Positions 19,421-28,343 of a stretch of DNA of 64,000 bases are shown here, in pieces. The stretch lies in assembly GCF_000931465.1 (NCBI RefSeq), contig NZ_CP010892.1:4301388-4365387 (forward strand). The letters run 5' to 3'. Source of the DNA: Pseudomonas sp. MRSN 12121. Its GTDB lineage: Bacteria > Pseudomonadota > Gammaproteobacteria > Pseudomonadales > Pseudomonadaceae. Each line of letters begins with the position of its first letter. Positions within the stretch are counted from its first letter, which is position 1. A program made the position numbers and the translations under genes. The notes beneath the pieces are model-generated. The model made no database searches. It was not told the DNA's origin and saw only the letters and a program-made list of their open reading frames with translations.

Positions 19421-21166
19421 TCAGGCGGCGTCGGCACCCACCCGCAGCCGGTCGTAGGCCTGCATTTCCTCGGCGTCCAGCGGGATGATGTAGGGCTCCA
19501 CCGGCTGCTTGAAGCTGGTCATGCGCCCGTCCTCGCCTTTCTTCAGGTGGCAATGGCAGAACCAGTCGCGGTCGTTGCGCTGCGGGTGATCGACCCGGTG
19601 GTGGTACAGGCCCCAGCGGCTTTCGGCGCGGAACAGCGAGGCGCGGGCGGCCATTTCGGCGCAGTCGCGGATCATCCCGACCTCCATCGCGCGCATCAGC
19701 TCGTGGGCGTTGTGCGCCTTGAGCAGGTCCAGGTCGCGCTGGATATCGTCGAAGCGTTGCAGGCCGATCTGCATCTTGCGGGTCACCTTCGGCGGTTGCA
19801 GGTAGTCGTTGACCAGGCGCCGCAGCTTGTATTCGACCTGGGCCGGTGGCAGGCCGTGTTCGCGATCCAGCGGCGCGTAGACCCGGGCCTGCTCGCGCTC
19901 GACCTGCCCGGCATCCAGCGCGGAAAACTCGCGGCCGGCGACGAAATCCGCGGCGTTGCTGCCGGCGAACCAGCCGTAGGTAAAGGCGCCGAGCATGTAG
20001 TTGTGCGGCACCGCGGCCATGTCACCCGCCGCGTACAGGCCCCGGACCGAGGTCTCGGCGCGCTCGTTGACCCACACCCCGGACGCCGAATGGCCGCTGC
20101 AAAAACCGATCTCGGAGATGTGCATCTCGACCATCTGGCTGCGGTAGTCGGTGCCGCGGTTGGCGTGGAACTGGCCGCGGCTGGGGCGCTCGTTGCTGTG
20201 CAGGATCTGCTCGATGTCCTGGATGGTTTCCTCGGCCAGGTGGTCGAGCTTGAGGAACACCGGGCCGTTGCCGCTTTCCAGCTCCTGGTGGAACTCCCAC
20301 ATCATCTGTCCGCTCCAGTAGTCGCACTCGATGAAGCGTTCGCCCTTGTTGTTGGCGGTGTAGCCACCCAGGGGGCCGGTGACATAGGCGCAGGCCGGCC
20401 CGTTGTAGTCCTTGATCAGCGGGTTGATCTGGAAACATTCGAGGTTCGCAAGCTCGGCCCCGGCGTGATAGGCCATCGAGTAGCCGTCGCCGGCATTGGT
20501 CGGGTTCTCGTAGGTGCCCATCAGGTAGCCGGAGGCCGGCAGGCCCAGGCGCCCGGCGGCGCCGCAGGCGAGGATCACCGCCTTGGCCCGGATCACATGG
20601 AAATCGGCCGTGCGGCAATCGAAGCCCATCACCCCGTTGACCGCCCCTTGCGCGTCCGTCAGCAGGCGGGTGCACACCAGGCGATTGGTGATGCTCACCC
20701 GCGCGCGCTTGAGCTGGCGGTACAGCACCTTCTTGATGTCGTGCCCTTCGGGCATCGGCAGCACATAGGCACCCATGTGGTGGACCTTCTTCACCGCGTA
20801 GTCGCCGGTTTCGTCCTTCTCGAACTTCACCCCCCAGCGGTCCAGCTGCTCGATGGTCTCGAAGCTGTGGCGGGCATAGGCATACACCGCCGCCTGGTTG
20901 ACGATGCCGTCGTTGGCGATGGTGATTTCCTTGGTGTACTGCTCGGGGGTGGAATGCCCGGGCACGATGGCGTTGTTCAGCCCGTCCATGCCCATGCTGA
21001 TGGCGCCGCTGCGCTTGACGTTGGCCTTGTCCACCAGCAGCACCCGCAGCTCGCGGTTGCGCTCCTTGGCCTTGATCGCCGCCATGGGGCCGGCGGTCCC
21101 GCCGCCGATCACCACGATGTCGTATTCCTGTTCCAGGGTCTTTCTGCCGCTGTCGCCGTGGCTCAT
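19421..21166 (-). CDS. AprA/fumarate-reductase-type FAD flavoprotein
   Basis: A 581-residue flavoprotein of the adenylylsulfate reductase alpha / succinate dehydrogenase superfamily. It has an N-terminal FAD dinucleotide fold (YDIVVIGGGTAGPMAAIKAKE, about 15-35), a second FAD segment LYAAGDMAAVPHNYMLGA, and the box GFCSGHSASGVWVNERAET, which matches the AprA GGHTASGYW segment including its active-site His. It is shorter than AprA (about 620-660). Pseudomonas does not reduce sulfate dissimilatorily, so true APS reductase activity is unlikely. The start overlaps the GntR gene by 4 bp. Confidence 0.87.
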   Translation of the reverse strand: MSHGDSGRKTLEQEYDIVVIGGGTAGPMAAIKAKERNRELRVLLVDKANVKRSGAISMGMDGLNNAIVPGHSTPEQYTKEITIANDGIVNQAAVYAYARHSFETIEQLDRWGVKFEKDETGDYAVKKVHHMGAYVLPMPEGHDIKKVLYRQLKRARVSITNRLVCTRLLTDAQGAVNGVMGFDCRTADFHVIRAKAVILACGAAGRLGLPASGYLMGTYENPTNAGDGYSMAYHAGAELANLECFQINPLIKDYNGPACAYVTGPLGGYTANNKGERFIECDYWSGQMMWEFHQELESGNGPVFLKLDHLAEETIQDIEQILHSNERPSRGQFHANRGTDYRSQMVEMHISEIGFCSGHSASGVWVNERAETSVRGLYAAGDMAAVPHNYMLGAFTYGWFAGSNAADFVAGREFSALDAGQVEREQARVYAPLDREHGLPPAQVEYKLRRLVNDYLQPPKVTRKMQIGLQRFDDIQRDLDLLKAHNAHELMRAMEVGMIRDCAEMAARASLFRAESRWGLYHHRVDHPQRNDRDWFCHCHLKKGEDGRMTSFKQPVEPYIIPLDAEEMQAYDRLRVGADAA

Positions 21167-21924
21167 GCCCGCGCCCCTTTTTGCCGGTCGATCCGCAGGC
21201 GGTACTGGAAAGCGTCGCCACGGTAGTAGAGGTGTTCGAAGTCCACCGGCTGGCCGTCGGCGGTGTGGGTCAGGCGCTCGATGCGCATGATCGGCGAGCC
21301 GGCCTCGACGTTCAGTGCCTGGGTCAGGTCGCTGTCGGCCAGCACCGCGTCGATGGCCAGGTCGGCATGGCCGAGCGCCAGGCCGCAGTCGTTCTCCAGG
21401 ATCAGGAAGATGTCGCGGGTCACCAGGTCGGCCTTCTCCAGCCGCTCGCCCAGGGCCTTGGGCAGGTAGGTGATCTCCAGGGAAATCGGCTCGCGGTTGA
21501 TCAGGCGCACCCGCTTGATCTGCGCCACGGTCTCGCCCTCCGCGACCTGCAGCCGCTCGGCTACCAGTTTGTCGGCCTTGATGAACTTGAAGCTGCGCAG
21601 GCGGTTGATCACCTCATAGCCGCGCCCGGTCATGGACTCGGCCAGGCCTTGCAGGGTGCTGACGTTCTGGAAGGTTTTCGGCTTGGCGACGAAGGTGCCC
21701 TTGCCGTGGATCTTGAAGATCAGCCCTTCCTTCTGCAGGTCGCCCAGGGCCTGGCGCACGGTGATGCGGCTGACCTGGAACAGCGCGCCCAGCTCGCTTT
21801 CCGACGGCATCTGGCTGTCCTGGGGGTATTCGCCGTCGAGGATCCGCGCGCGCAGCAGATCGCGCAGCTGGGTGTGCAGCGGCACGCTGGCCAGGGGTAA
21901 CGGGGGCTTGGCGGTGTCGGTCAT
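21163..21924 (-). CDS. GntR/HutC-family regulator with UTRA domain
   Basis: A 253-residue regulator: N-terminal winged HTH (LRDLLRARILDGEYP...MPSESELGALFQVSRITVRQALGDL, about 18-75) and a C-terminal UTRA ligand-binding domain (about 95-245). It is the first gene of the operon and overlaps the flavoprotein gene by 4 bp. A perfect palindrome lies 12 bp upstream of its start, so autorepression relieved by the operon's substrate is the simplest model. Confidence 0.92.
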   Translation of the reverse strand: MTDTAKPPLPLASVPLHTQLRDLLRARILDGEYPQDSQMPSESELGALFQVSRITVRQALGDLQKEGLIFKIHGKGTFVAKPKTFQNVSTLQGLAESMTGRGYEVINRLRSFKFIKADKLVAERLQVAEGETVAQIKRVRLINREPISLEITYLPKALGERLEKADLVTRDIFLILENDCGLALGHADLAIDAVLADSDLTQALNVEAGSPIMRIERLTHTADGQPVDFEHLYYRGDAFQYRLRIDRQKGARA

Positions 21925-21935
21925 GGGGATCACTT

Positions 21936-21953
21936 GTCATAACGAGTTATGAC
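21936..21953. promoter_or_regulatory. Perfect 8+2+8 palindrome, likely GntR operator
   Basis: GTCATAACGAGTTATGAC: two 8-base arms around a 2-base centre, 12 bp upstream of the GntR start. The length and GT...AC ends suit HutC-type operators. No second copy was noticed inside the downstream operon. Confidence 0.8.
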
Positions 21954-22068
21954 GTGATCTTAGAGAGCGCCTGGCGCGCTTGAGAAATACTGTTTGGGCA
22001 TAAGGTTAGAAGACGCGCCGCCTGCGCCGCGGCGGCCGGCGCGTCATGGTGCGTCATGGTGCGTCGTG

Positions 22069-22110
22069 CGCCGGTAAACCGCGCTCCCGCAGGAGCGCGG
22101 TTTACCGGCG
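22069..22110. terminator. Perfect 19-bp stem, 4-base loop hairpin after the DyP gene
   Basis: CGCCGGTAAACCGCGCTCC, loop CGCA, then the exact complement. It lies 10 bp past the stop of the minus-strand DyP gene and separates it from the GntR operon. There is no T-run, so it may be a processing or stability hairpin. Just beyond it is a short tandem repeat of GCGTCATGGT (22041-22070). Confidence 0.6.
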
Positions 22111-22120
22111 CCGAGGTCGA

Positions 22121-23008
22121 TCAGGCAGTGGCTTGCAGGGCACGTAGGTCGAGGCGGCCGTCCACCAGCGGCGGGCACCAGTAGTAGCCGCCGGTGATCG
22201 GCCGGCTCATGCGGTACAGGCCGTCGACGATGCCGTCCTCCAGGCCGCTCATGCGCCGCAGCTGGACTTCGAAGGCGTGCAGGCTGTGGCCGAAGGCGAG
22301 GAACATCAGGCCGCCCTTGTCGCCTTCGATCCACGGCATCGAGCGACGCACCATGAAGGCTTCGGGGCTGAAGCTTTCCTGGGCGGTGCGCTTGACGTGG
22401 GCCGACTCCGGCGCCTCTTCGAGCTCTTCGTTGTCGCTCAGGCGGCGGCCGATGATGTTGTCGCGCTCCTCCTGGTGCATCGCGGCAAAGCCCTTGAAGT
22501 CGTGCTGCCACTGCTGGATCGCGGCGAAGCTGCCGCCGCGCAGGCCATCGGCGCCCTGGGCCAGGGCCGCGGCCAGTGCTTCGTCATCGTGGGGGTTTTC
22601 GGTGCCGTCCTCGTAACCGGTGAGGTCGTGGCCGGTCTTGTGGCGGAAGGCTTCGTTCATCTGCACCAGGCGCAGCGCCGGGGCCAAGGCGGCCTCCAGG
22701 GCATCGCTGCGATGCAGCAGCTCGCCGCGGTCTTCGCCATGCAGCCAGATCCACAGCGCATGCTGGGTCGACGGGTTGTCGACGCCGACCCCGGTCAGCG
22801 CCGGAAACGCCTTGAGCCCCTGCACGCGGGCGCCCAGCGCCTTGACCAGCGACGCGCCCAGGCCCACTACCGCCGATTTCCCGTCCACCAGCGCCAACAA
22901 GCGATCGATCGCCGCCGGCAACGCCTCGATGGCCTCGAGGGCAAAAAACAGATGGCGAGCCTGGCTCGGAACGGGGGTGGCAAGAATGCCCGGCTGGTAG
23001 TAACTCAT
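22121..23008 (-). CDS. DyP-type haem peroxidase
   Basis: A 295-residue dye-decolorising peroxidase (YfeX-like, cytoplasmic, no signal peptide). It shows the DyP GxxDG motif as GYEDGTENP (about 131-139), with catalytic Asp, and the proximal-His region around FGHSLHAFEVQLRRM. It oxidises phenolic or dye substrates with peroxide (family knowledge). It is monocistronic and flanked by a strong hairpin. A second, less similar DyP gene lies at 32.1 kb. Confidence 0.92.
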   Translation of the reverse strand: MSYYQPGILATPVPSQARHLFFALEAIEALPAAIDRLLALVDGKSAVVGLGASLVKALGARVQGLKAFPALTGVGVDNPSTQHALWIWLHGEDRGELLHRSDALEAALAPALRLVQMNEAFRHKTGHDLTGYEDGTENPHDDEALAAALAQGADGLRGGSFAAIQQWQHDFKGFAAMHQEERDNIIGRRLSDNEELEEAPESAHVKRTAQESFSPEAFMVRRSMPWIEGDKGGLMFLAFGHSLHAFEVQLRRMSGLEDGIVDGLYRMSRPITGGYYWCPPLVDGRLDLRALQATA

Positions 23009-23128
23009 GACGACTCCTCGAAGAAAGCGCGAAGTTTACCCGGCGCATTACCGTTTGTGGGGGTTTAGACACGCCGGCGCGCCGGATAAAAGGCGCGCCC
23101 CCCCCCGGCCACGGACCCGCGCCGCCCC

Positions 23129-24166
23129 CTACAGCGGGCCGCCCTCCTCCCGATAGGCGCTGGGGCTCAGCCCGGTCCAGCGCTTGAACGCCCGACGGAA
23201 ACTGCGCACATCGCTGTAGCCGACCGCCTCGGTGATGCGCTCGATGGACAGTTGCGGGTTGGCCAGCAGGTTCAGGGTGCGGGCCCGGCGTACCTGTTCC
23301 AGCAGCGTGTCGAAGGTCAGGTCGTGCTCGCTCAGGCGCCGGCGCAGGGTGCGTCCGCTCATGTTCAGGTCGCGGGCCACCTGCTCGATATGGCTGCCCT
23401 GGGCCAGGTCGCGGGAAATCGCCCGTTCCACCGCCTCGATCAGGTCGAGCTTGCGGTGCACCTGGGCGCTTTCCAGCTCCAGCAGCTTGAGCGCCTGGCG
23501 CAGGGCCACGGCATGGTGGTTGGGCAGGCGCGTGTCCAGCCAGTGGCCGGCGATCACCATGCGATTGTGCAGGCAGCCGAAACGCACGTCGGGCCCCAGC
23601 AGGCTCAGGTAGTGCTCGCGGTAGGCCGGCGCGGCGTGCATGACTTCGACCCGCAGCGGCTTGAAGTCCGCGCCGACCAGGGCGCGGCCATACACCGGCA
23701 GGCTGGCGAAGAACTCCTCGATGGCGAAGATCTGCACGTCGCCGTAGGGCAACCGGCATTCGGCTTCGACGAAAAACTCGTCGCCCTGCTGGCGGACCGT
23801 GCAACTGACGATACCGCCCGAGGTGTGCTGGTGGCGGATGCCGATGTCGAAGGCGTCGCGCAGGGTCTTGCACAGCGACAGCACATGCCCCAGCAGGCCC
23901 AGGGTGCCGAGCACGTTCCGGTGCCCGACCCACAGGCCCAGGCCCTGCCCGGGCAAGGCCTTGAGCGCGCGCTGGATCATCGCCACGGCCTGGCGATAGG
24001 AGATGCGTTGCGCGGGGTCCTGCAGGTCTTCGAAGGTAAAGCCCAGGCCGCGGCACAGGCTGTGCGGGTCGACGCCGTGGCTGGCGGCGACTTCGGCCAG
24101 GGTCTGCAACAGGAAAGGCGAAACCAGCGCCAGCTGGTACTGGGGATCGACGGCTTTGGTCTGCAT
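23129..24166 (-). CDS. AraC-family regulator (Arabinose_bd / OruR-type)
   Basis: A 345-residue regulator: an N-terminal domain of the ArgR/OruR type (about 15-200) and a C-terminal AraC HTH (about 235-335; IEQVARDLNMSGRTLRRRLSEHDLTF and ITEAVGYSDVRSFRRAFKRWTGLSPSAYR). The start is ATG at 24166 (MQTKAVD). It is divergent from the outer-membrane channel at 24437, its likely target. The 3' region before it holds two GGCGCGCC palindromes (23076-23099). Confidence 0.9.
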   Translation of the reverse strand: MQTKAVDPQYQLALVSPFLLQTLAEVAASHGVDPHSLCRGLGFTFEDLQDPAQRISYRQAVAMIQRALKALPGQGLGLWVGHRNVLGTLGLLGHVLSLCKTLRDAFDIGIRHQHTSGGIVSCTVRQQGDEFFVEAECRLPYGDVQIFAIEEFFASLPVYGRALVGADFKPLRVEVMHAAPAYREHYLSLLGPDVRFGCLHNRMVIAGHWLDTRLPNHHAVALRQALKLLELESAQVHRKLDLIEAVERAISRDLAQGSHIEQVARDLNMSGRTLRRRLSEHDLTFDTLLEQVRRARTLNLLANPQLSIERITEAVGYSDVRSFRRAFKRWTGLSPSAYREEGGPL

Positions 24167-24436
24167 GGCATCGGGTTCCGAGCCGGGTCGGCTGCAATTC
24201 TTATTCTGGTTATGCGCCCCGCTCCAGATACCGCCAGGGCGAGGCGAGCGCTCGCTGAGCATAGCGTTTTCCGCGCCGGCTCACGCAAGGATGTAACAAG
24301 TCATTGCAGGCTGGCCGCGAAAGTCCCCCTCGGTGGCCGCCAATACCCTGCCTGGCCGGGCGGCGAAGGCTTATTCCTATGGGGCGCCCGCACACCGGTC
24401 GCCTGTGCGCCCACTGACAATAATAAGAGCCCGAAC
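24167..24436. other. Divergent promoter region between AraC regulator and outer-membrane channel
   Basis: 270 bp with no supportable gene. It should hold both promoters and the AraC-type site; I could not identify a clear direct repeat or -35/-10 pair. An AAGAG precedes the ATG at 24437. Confidence 0.4.
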
Positions 24437-25294
24437 ATGAATTCGACCCGCACGCGTACCTCCCGGCGCCTCGCCGCCGGCCTGGCCTGTCTCGCCGCCC
24501 TGCCCGCCCTGGCCCCGGCCAGCGAATCCGGGGTCGACAACATCGGCCCCGGCACCGACGGCTTCTACATCCTGCCGCTGGACGTCAACGGCCTGCCGGA
24601 CCACATGTTCGCCTTCAACCTCTATTACAACCACTACGAGGCGCGGAAGCTGAACATCAGTTCCCTGGGCGGCTATGTGGCGCAGCCTTATCTGCGCCAG
24701 CAGGTGGGGGTCTTCGGCCTCAAGGACCAGCGCGAAAGCATGGGCGACACCACCGTCGCGCCGATCATCCTCTGGGACCTGGGCCAGAACCTGACCCTGG
24801 GCGCCGCCGTGGAGATCACCATTCCCACCGGCAAATACGACGCCGCGCGCCTGGCCAATACCAGCAACAACTTCTACACCTACAAGCCGCTGGTCTCGGT
24901 GACCTGGATGCCCAACCCGAAAACCGAGCTGTCGCTCAAGACCACCTACAGCTTCAACGAGGAAAACCACGCCACCGACTACAAGTCCGGGCAGATTTTC
25001 CATTTCGACTATTCGGCCAGCTACAAGGTGACCGACAACCTCAGCCTGGGGGTCAACGGCTATTACCTGAAGCAGACCACCGACGACAAACAGTACGGCC
25101 GCACCGTGCAGTTTCTCGGCGAGGACGTGGACGACGGCGTGCGCGGCCAGGTGTTCGCCATCGGCCCGGCGCTGTACCTGACCTTCCTCAAGTACGCCAG
25201 CGCGGAGATCCGCTGGGCCAAGGAGTTCGACGTGGAGAACCGCCCCGAGGGCGAGATGCTGTGGGCCAAGCTGACGATTCCGTTCAGCCTGTGA
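24437..25294 (+). CDS. Outer-membrane transporter, MetA-pathway phenol degradation (SphA-like) family
   Basis: A 285-residue beta-barrel protein. It has a signal peptide (RRLAAGLACLAALPALAPAS), then the family opening 'GVDNIGPGTDGFYILPLDVNGLPDHMFAFN', alternating strands, and a barrel-closing C-terminus (LTIPFSL). These channels take up hydrophobic aromatic or lipid-like compounds. It is divergent from the AraC regulator, which probably activates it. A REP cluster directly follows. Confidence 0.85.
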   Translation: MNSTRTRTSRRLAAGLACLAALPALAPASESGVDNIGPGTDGFYILPLDVNGLPDHMFAFNLYYNHYEARKLNISSLGGYVAQPYLRQQVGVFGLKDQRESMGDTTVAPIILWDLGQNLTLGAAVEITIPTGKYDAARLANTSNNFYTYKPLVSVTWMPNPKTELSLKTTYSFNEENHATDYKSGQIFHFDYSASYKVTDNLSLGVNGYYLKQTTDDKQYGRTVQFLGEDVDDGVRGQVFAIGPALYLTFLKYASAEIRWAKEFDVENRPEGEMLWAKLTIPFSL

Positions 25295-25300
25295 CGCGGC

Positions 25301-25620
25301 AGGTCTGGCCCACCGCGTTATCGTTCATCGCGCGCAAGTCGGATCGCCGCCCGCTCGTGTAGGAGCGAGGCTTGCCCGCGATGGCCTCGACGCGCAATGC
25401 CTGATCCATCGCGTTACCTTCATCGCGCGCAAGCTGCGCTCCTACAGGGGCCGCGCGATTCCTGTACCTGTAGGAGCGAGGCTTGCCCGCGATGGCCTCG
25501 ACGCGCAATGCCTGAGCCACCGCGTTACCTTCATCGCGCGCAAGCTGCGCTCCTACAGGGTCCGCGCGAGTCTGGTAGGAGCGAGCGGGCGGCGATCCGA
25601 CTTGCCCGCGACGAGGCCTT
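25301..25620. repeat. REP/BIME cluster
   Basis: Two nearly identical units of about 91 bp begin at 25358 and 25469 (111-bp spacing). Each pairs a forward 'tgtaggagcgaggcttgcccgcg' arm with an inverted 'gcgcgcaagctgcgctcctaca' arm. Partial arms flank them (25301-25345, 25574-25620). They fill the gap between the convergent 3' ends at 25294 and 25639. They are structural, with no coding content. Confidence 0.85.
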
Positions 25621-25638
25621 CAGCGGAAGCGCAAAAAC

Positions 25639-26916
25639 CTAGCTGTACACCGGCCAGCGCTCGACGATCCTTCCGCCGCGCAGCGCCAGCAGGTCGCCGA
25701 ATTGCAGCAACACCGCCTCGCTCTGCATCGGCCGCAGGAACACCTGGTCGTCCGGTGCCAGGCCCACGGCGGGCGAGCCGTTGACCATTTCCTGGTTGGA
25801 GCTGCGGCCGAACAGCCCGTTGCTTTGCAGGCCCGCGGGCGATTCGAATTCGGCCTGCCAGTTGCCGCCGTAGATGAAAAACGTCTCGCGCTGGTTCGGG
25901 TCCCACCAGGCGAATAGCCGGGACTTGTCGTCCAGCGCCGGGATGCGCACCGGGCCGGTGCTTTTCAGCACCGGCGTGGCGATATAGGCCGCAGGCACAT
26001 GTTCGCTGAGGGACGGCAAGTCGTAATGGGTCGGCTTGAGCATCGCCGTGCCCACCGAGACCTCGCTGCTCAGGGACTCCTGTTCGTGCAGGCGGTAGCT
26101 GGGACTGCCGGCGGTGTTGAGGGTCAACGCCGGGTGCCAGAACGCCGGGTGCTGCTGCCGGGTGAAGTCCACCGCGCGCTGGTAGCGCTGCATGACCTGG
26201 GCGAACAGCTCCTGCGGCGAACCGAGGATACCCGGCACGCCCATGCCGACGAAGGGGTCGTAACCCATGAACCCGGCGAACTCCAGGTGCTGGGGGTTGG
26301 CGGCGATCAGGGTCAGCAGCGGCCCCAGTTCGAGGCTGTCCTTCACCCCGCCCCGATGCAGGCCGACATCCAGCTCGATATTGATCCGCATCCGCGTGCC
26401 CAGCCCCCGGGCCAGGGCCAGGTAGTGCTGCAGGCGCTCGGGGCTGTCGATCAGCCATTGCAGCTGCCGGGCCGGATCGAACGGCCCCTTGTGTTCCTGG
26501 TAGAACAGCTGCGCGGAACGCACGGGCAGCGGCTTGCCCAGCAGGATGTCGGCCTGGGGAAAGCGCTGCGCGTCGTGATTGAGGAACGGCTGGTGGAACG
26601 ACATCAGGCGCTGGGTGCCGGCACGCTGGCCGATGTATTCCAGCAATCCCGGCGACGGCAGCGATTTTTCCACCAGCCGCAGTTGCTTGGCGCCACGCCG
26701 GACCGACTGCAGCACCACGTCGATGTTGTGGTCCAGGCGGTCGAGGTCGACCAGCATGACCGGGCGCATCGGGCCGTGGGTCTTGAGTTCCTCATTCAGG
26801 GCACGGAAATAGTCGCTGTAGGGCGCACCCCGGTCGGCAGGCCGCAGCCAGGCGCCCACGCCGGCCAGCGCCACGCCGACACCCGCGGTGCCGAGCAGGA
26901 AGTTGCGTCGATTCAT
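25639..26916 (-). CDS. Tat-exported alanine-racemase-fold PLP enzyme (DSD1 / D-threonine-aldolase-like)
   Basis: A 425-residue PLP enzyme of the DSD1/D-threonine-aldolase group. The N-terminus MNRRNFLLGTAGVGVALAGV is a Tat signal. The alanine-racemase N-domain carries the probable PLP Lys in RLVEKSLPSPGLL (about 80), and the C-terminal domain has the metal/substrate pocket (VGTAMLKPTHYD). Reaction direction and substrate are unknown; family members act on D-amino acids. It is the third gene after the cytochrome c and lactone-oxidase genes (12-bp gap), all destined for the envelope. Confidence 0.83.
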   Translation of the reverse strand: MNRRNFLLGTAGVGVALAGVGAWLRPADRGAPYSDYFRALNEELKTHGPMRPVMLVDLDRLDHNIDVVLQSVRRGAKQLRLVEKSLPSPGLLEYIGQRAGTQRLMSFHQPFLNHDAQRFPQADILLGKPLPVRSAQLFYQEHKGPFDPARQLQWLIDSPERLQHYLALARGLGTRMRINIELDVGLHRGGVKDSLELGPLLTLIAANPQHLEFAGFMGYDPFVGMGVPGILGSPQELFAQVMQRYQRAVDFTRQQHPAFWHPALTLNTAGSPSYRLHEQESLSSEVSVGTAMLKPTHYDLPSLSEHVPAAYIATPVLKSTGPVRIPALDDKSRLFAWWDPNQRETFFIYGGNWQAEFESPAGLQSNGLFGRSSNQEMVNGSPAVGLAPDDQVFLRPMQSEAVLLQFGDLLALRGGRIVERWPVYS

Positions 26917-26928
26917 GTCTTGCTCCCT

Positions 26929-28323
26929 TCAGGCCACGCCCAGGATGGACGACAGGTGGGCATTGAGAAATTTGCCGGTGGGGTCCAGCGCCTCGCGCAC
27001 CTGGGTGAATTCACGCCAGCGCGGGTACAGCGCCTGCAATTGCCGGGCATTGAGGCCGTGCAATTTGCCCCAGTGCGGGCGGCCGGCGTACTTCCAGAAA
27101 ATCGGTTCGACGGCGGCGAAGAAGTTGTGGTGGTCCATGCCGTAGTGCTGGTGCACCGAGATCGAACAGCTGTCGCGGCCCTCGAACATGCTCAACGGAA
27201 TATCGTCGGCGCGGACATAGCGGTACTCGATGGGAAACCAGGTGCGCAGGTCCTTGTCGCGGATCAGCTTGAGGATTTCCCGCAGGCACGCCGGGCCGTG
27301 TTCGGCCGGCACCGAGTACTCCATTTCGTTGAACCGCACATTGCGCACGTTGGCGTAGATCTCGTAGGAGTCGCCGACCCGGTCCTGGAAATCGGCGAAG
27401 TGCCGCAGGTTGTTGAGCAGCACGCGGCGGGTCTCGGGGAAGTCGCTGACGTACTTGTCGAGGTTCTCGATCAGGCTGACGAACTCGTTGCCGCCCTCCT
27501 GCGCCGGGTCCGTGGGCGGGGTCGCCGGGTCTGCGGTTTCATTCAGGGCAATCGACAACGCGTAGTCGGAATGGGTGACCACGAGCATCTCCCAGTGCTG
27601 GTTCTCGCGGGTGTTCTTCGCCACGTCCTCGAGCAGTTCCTCGGTCTTGGCAATCCACTGCCTTTCCCGCAGGCGGTAGGCCGGGCGGTTCTGCAACCGC
27701 ACCCGGGTGGCCACGCCCAGGGCCCCGAGGGACACCCGCGCGGCGTTGAACACCTCGGCGTGACGGTTGCTGTCGCAGTCCAGCACCTCGCCGCTGGCGG
27801 TCACCAGTTGCAGGCCCCGCACCTGGGCCGAATAGGACGGGAAGCCGACCCCGGTGCCGTGGGTCGAAGTGGCGATGGCCCCGGCCAGGGTCTGGTAGTC
27901 GATATCGGCCATGTTCGGCAGCGCCTGGCCGATGGCCTTGAGCGGCGCGCCCATGCGCGACATCGGCGTGCCCGCGGCGAACTCGGCCTGCAGGGTCGCG
28001 GCATCGTGATCGAGCAGGCCGCTGAAAAAACTCAGCGACAGCAGCGTGCCGTCGGTGGGCACCAGGGCGCTGAAGGAGTGCCCCGACCCCACCGGGCGGA
28101 TCTTGCCCGGGGCCTGGCGCACCACCTGCACCAGCTCGTCCAGGTCCTTGGGCGCCAGCCTGGCCAGGGGCAGGCAGCTTTGCGCGCCCGACCAGTTGCG
28201 CCAGGGAATCAGCCGCGGCGCGCGCGCCAGCTCGGCCAGCAGCGGGTTGCCGGTCAAGGCGCAGAAGGCGCCGACCACAGCGCTGCGTTGCAGCCACTGA
28301 CGTCGTGTGAGGTGCATGGTCAT
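26929..28323 (-). CDS. Tat-exported FAD-linked oxidase (D-arabinono-1,4-lactone oxidase family)
   Basis: A 464-residue VAO/ALO-family flavoenzyme. It has a Tat motif TRRQWLQRS, then an FAD-binding PCMH domain with RPVGSGHSFS, whose His is the usual covalent FAD attachment, and an ALO C-terminal domain ending with the HWGK motif (RPHWGKLHG). The start is ATG at 28323 (AGGGA eight bases upstream); another ATG is at 28317. It lies between the cytochrome c and PLP genes; the cytochrome is a natural electron acceptor. Confidence 0.87.
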   Translation of the reverse strand: MTMHLTRRQWLQRSAVVGAFCALTGNPLLAELARAPRLIPWRNWSGAQSCLPLARLAPKDLDELVQVVRQAPGKIRPVGSGHSFSALVPTDGTLLSLSFFSGLLDHDAATLQAEFAAGTPMSRMGAPLKAIGQALPNMADIDYQTLAGAIATSTHGTGVGFPSYSAQVRGLQLVTASGEVLDCDSNRHAEVFNAARVSLGALGVATRVRLQNRPAYRLRERQWIAKTEELLEDVAKNTRENQHWEMLVVTHSDYALSIALNETADPATPPTDPAQEGGNEFVSLIENLDKYVSDFPETRRVLLNNLRHFADFQDRVGDSYEIYANVRNVRFNEMEYSVPAEHGPACLREILKLIRDKDLRTWFPIEYRYVRADDIPLSMFEGRDSCSISVHQHYGMDHHNFFAAVEPIFWKYAGRPHWGKLHGLNARQLQALYPRWREFTQVREALDPTGKFLNAHLSSILGVA

Positions 28324-28343
28324 GCCAGGGTCCCTGTGCCGGG

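Noticed and set aside
22041..22070. Tandem GCGTCATGGT repeat as a regulatory array
   Set aside because: Only two exact copies and one degenerate copy, downstream of genes; more likely a small slippage product.
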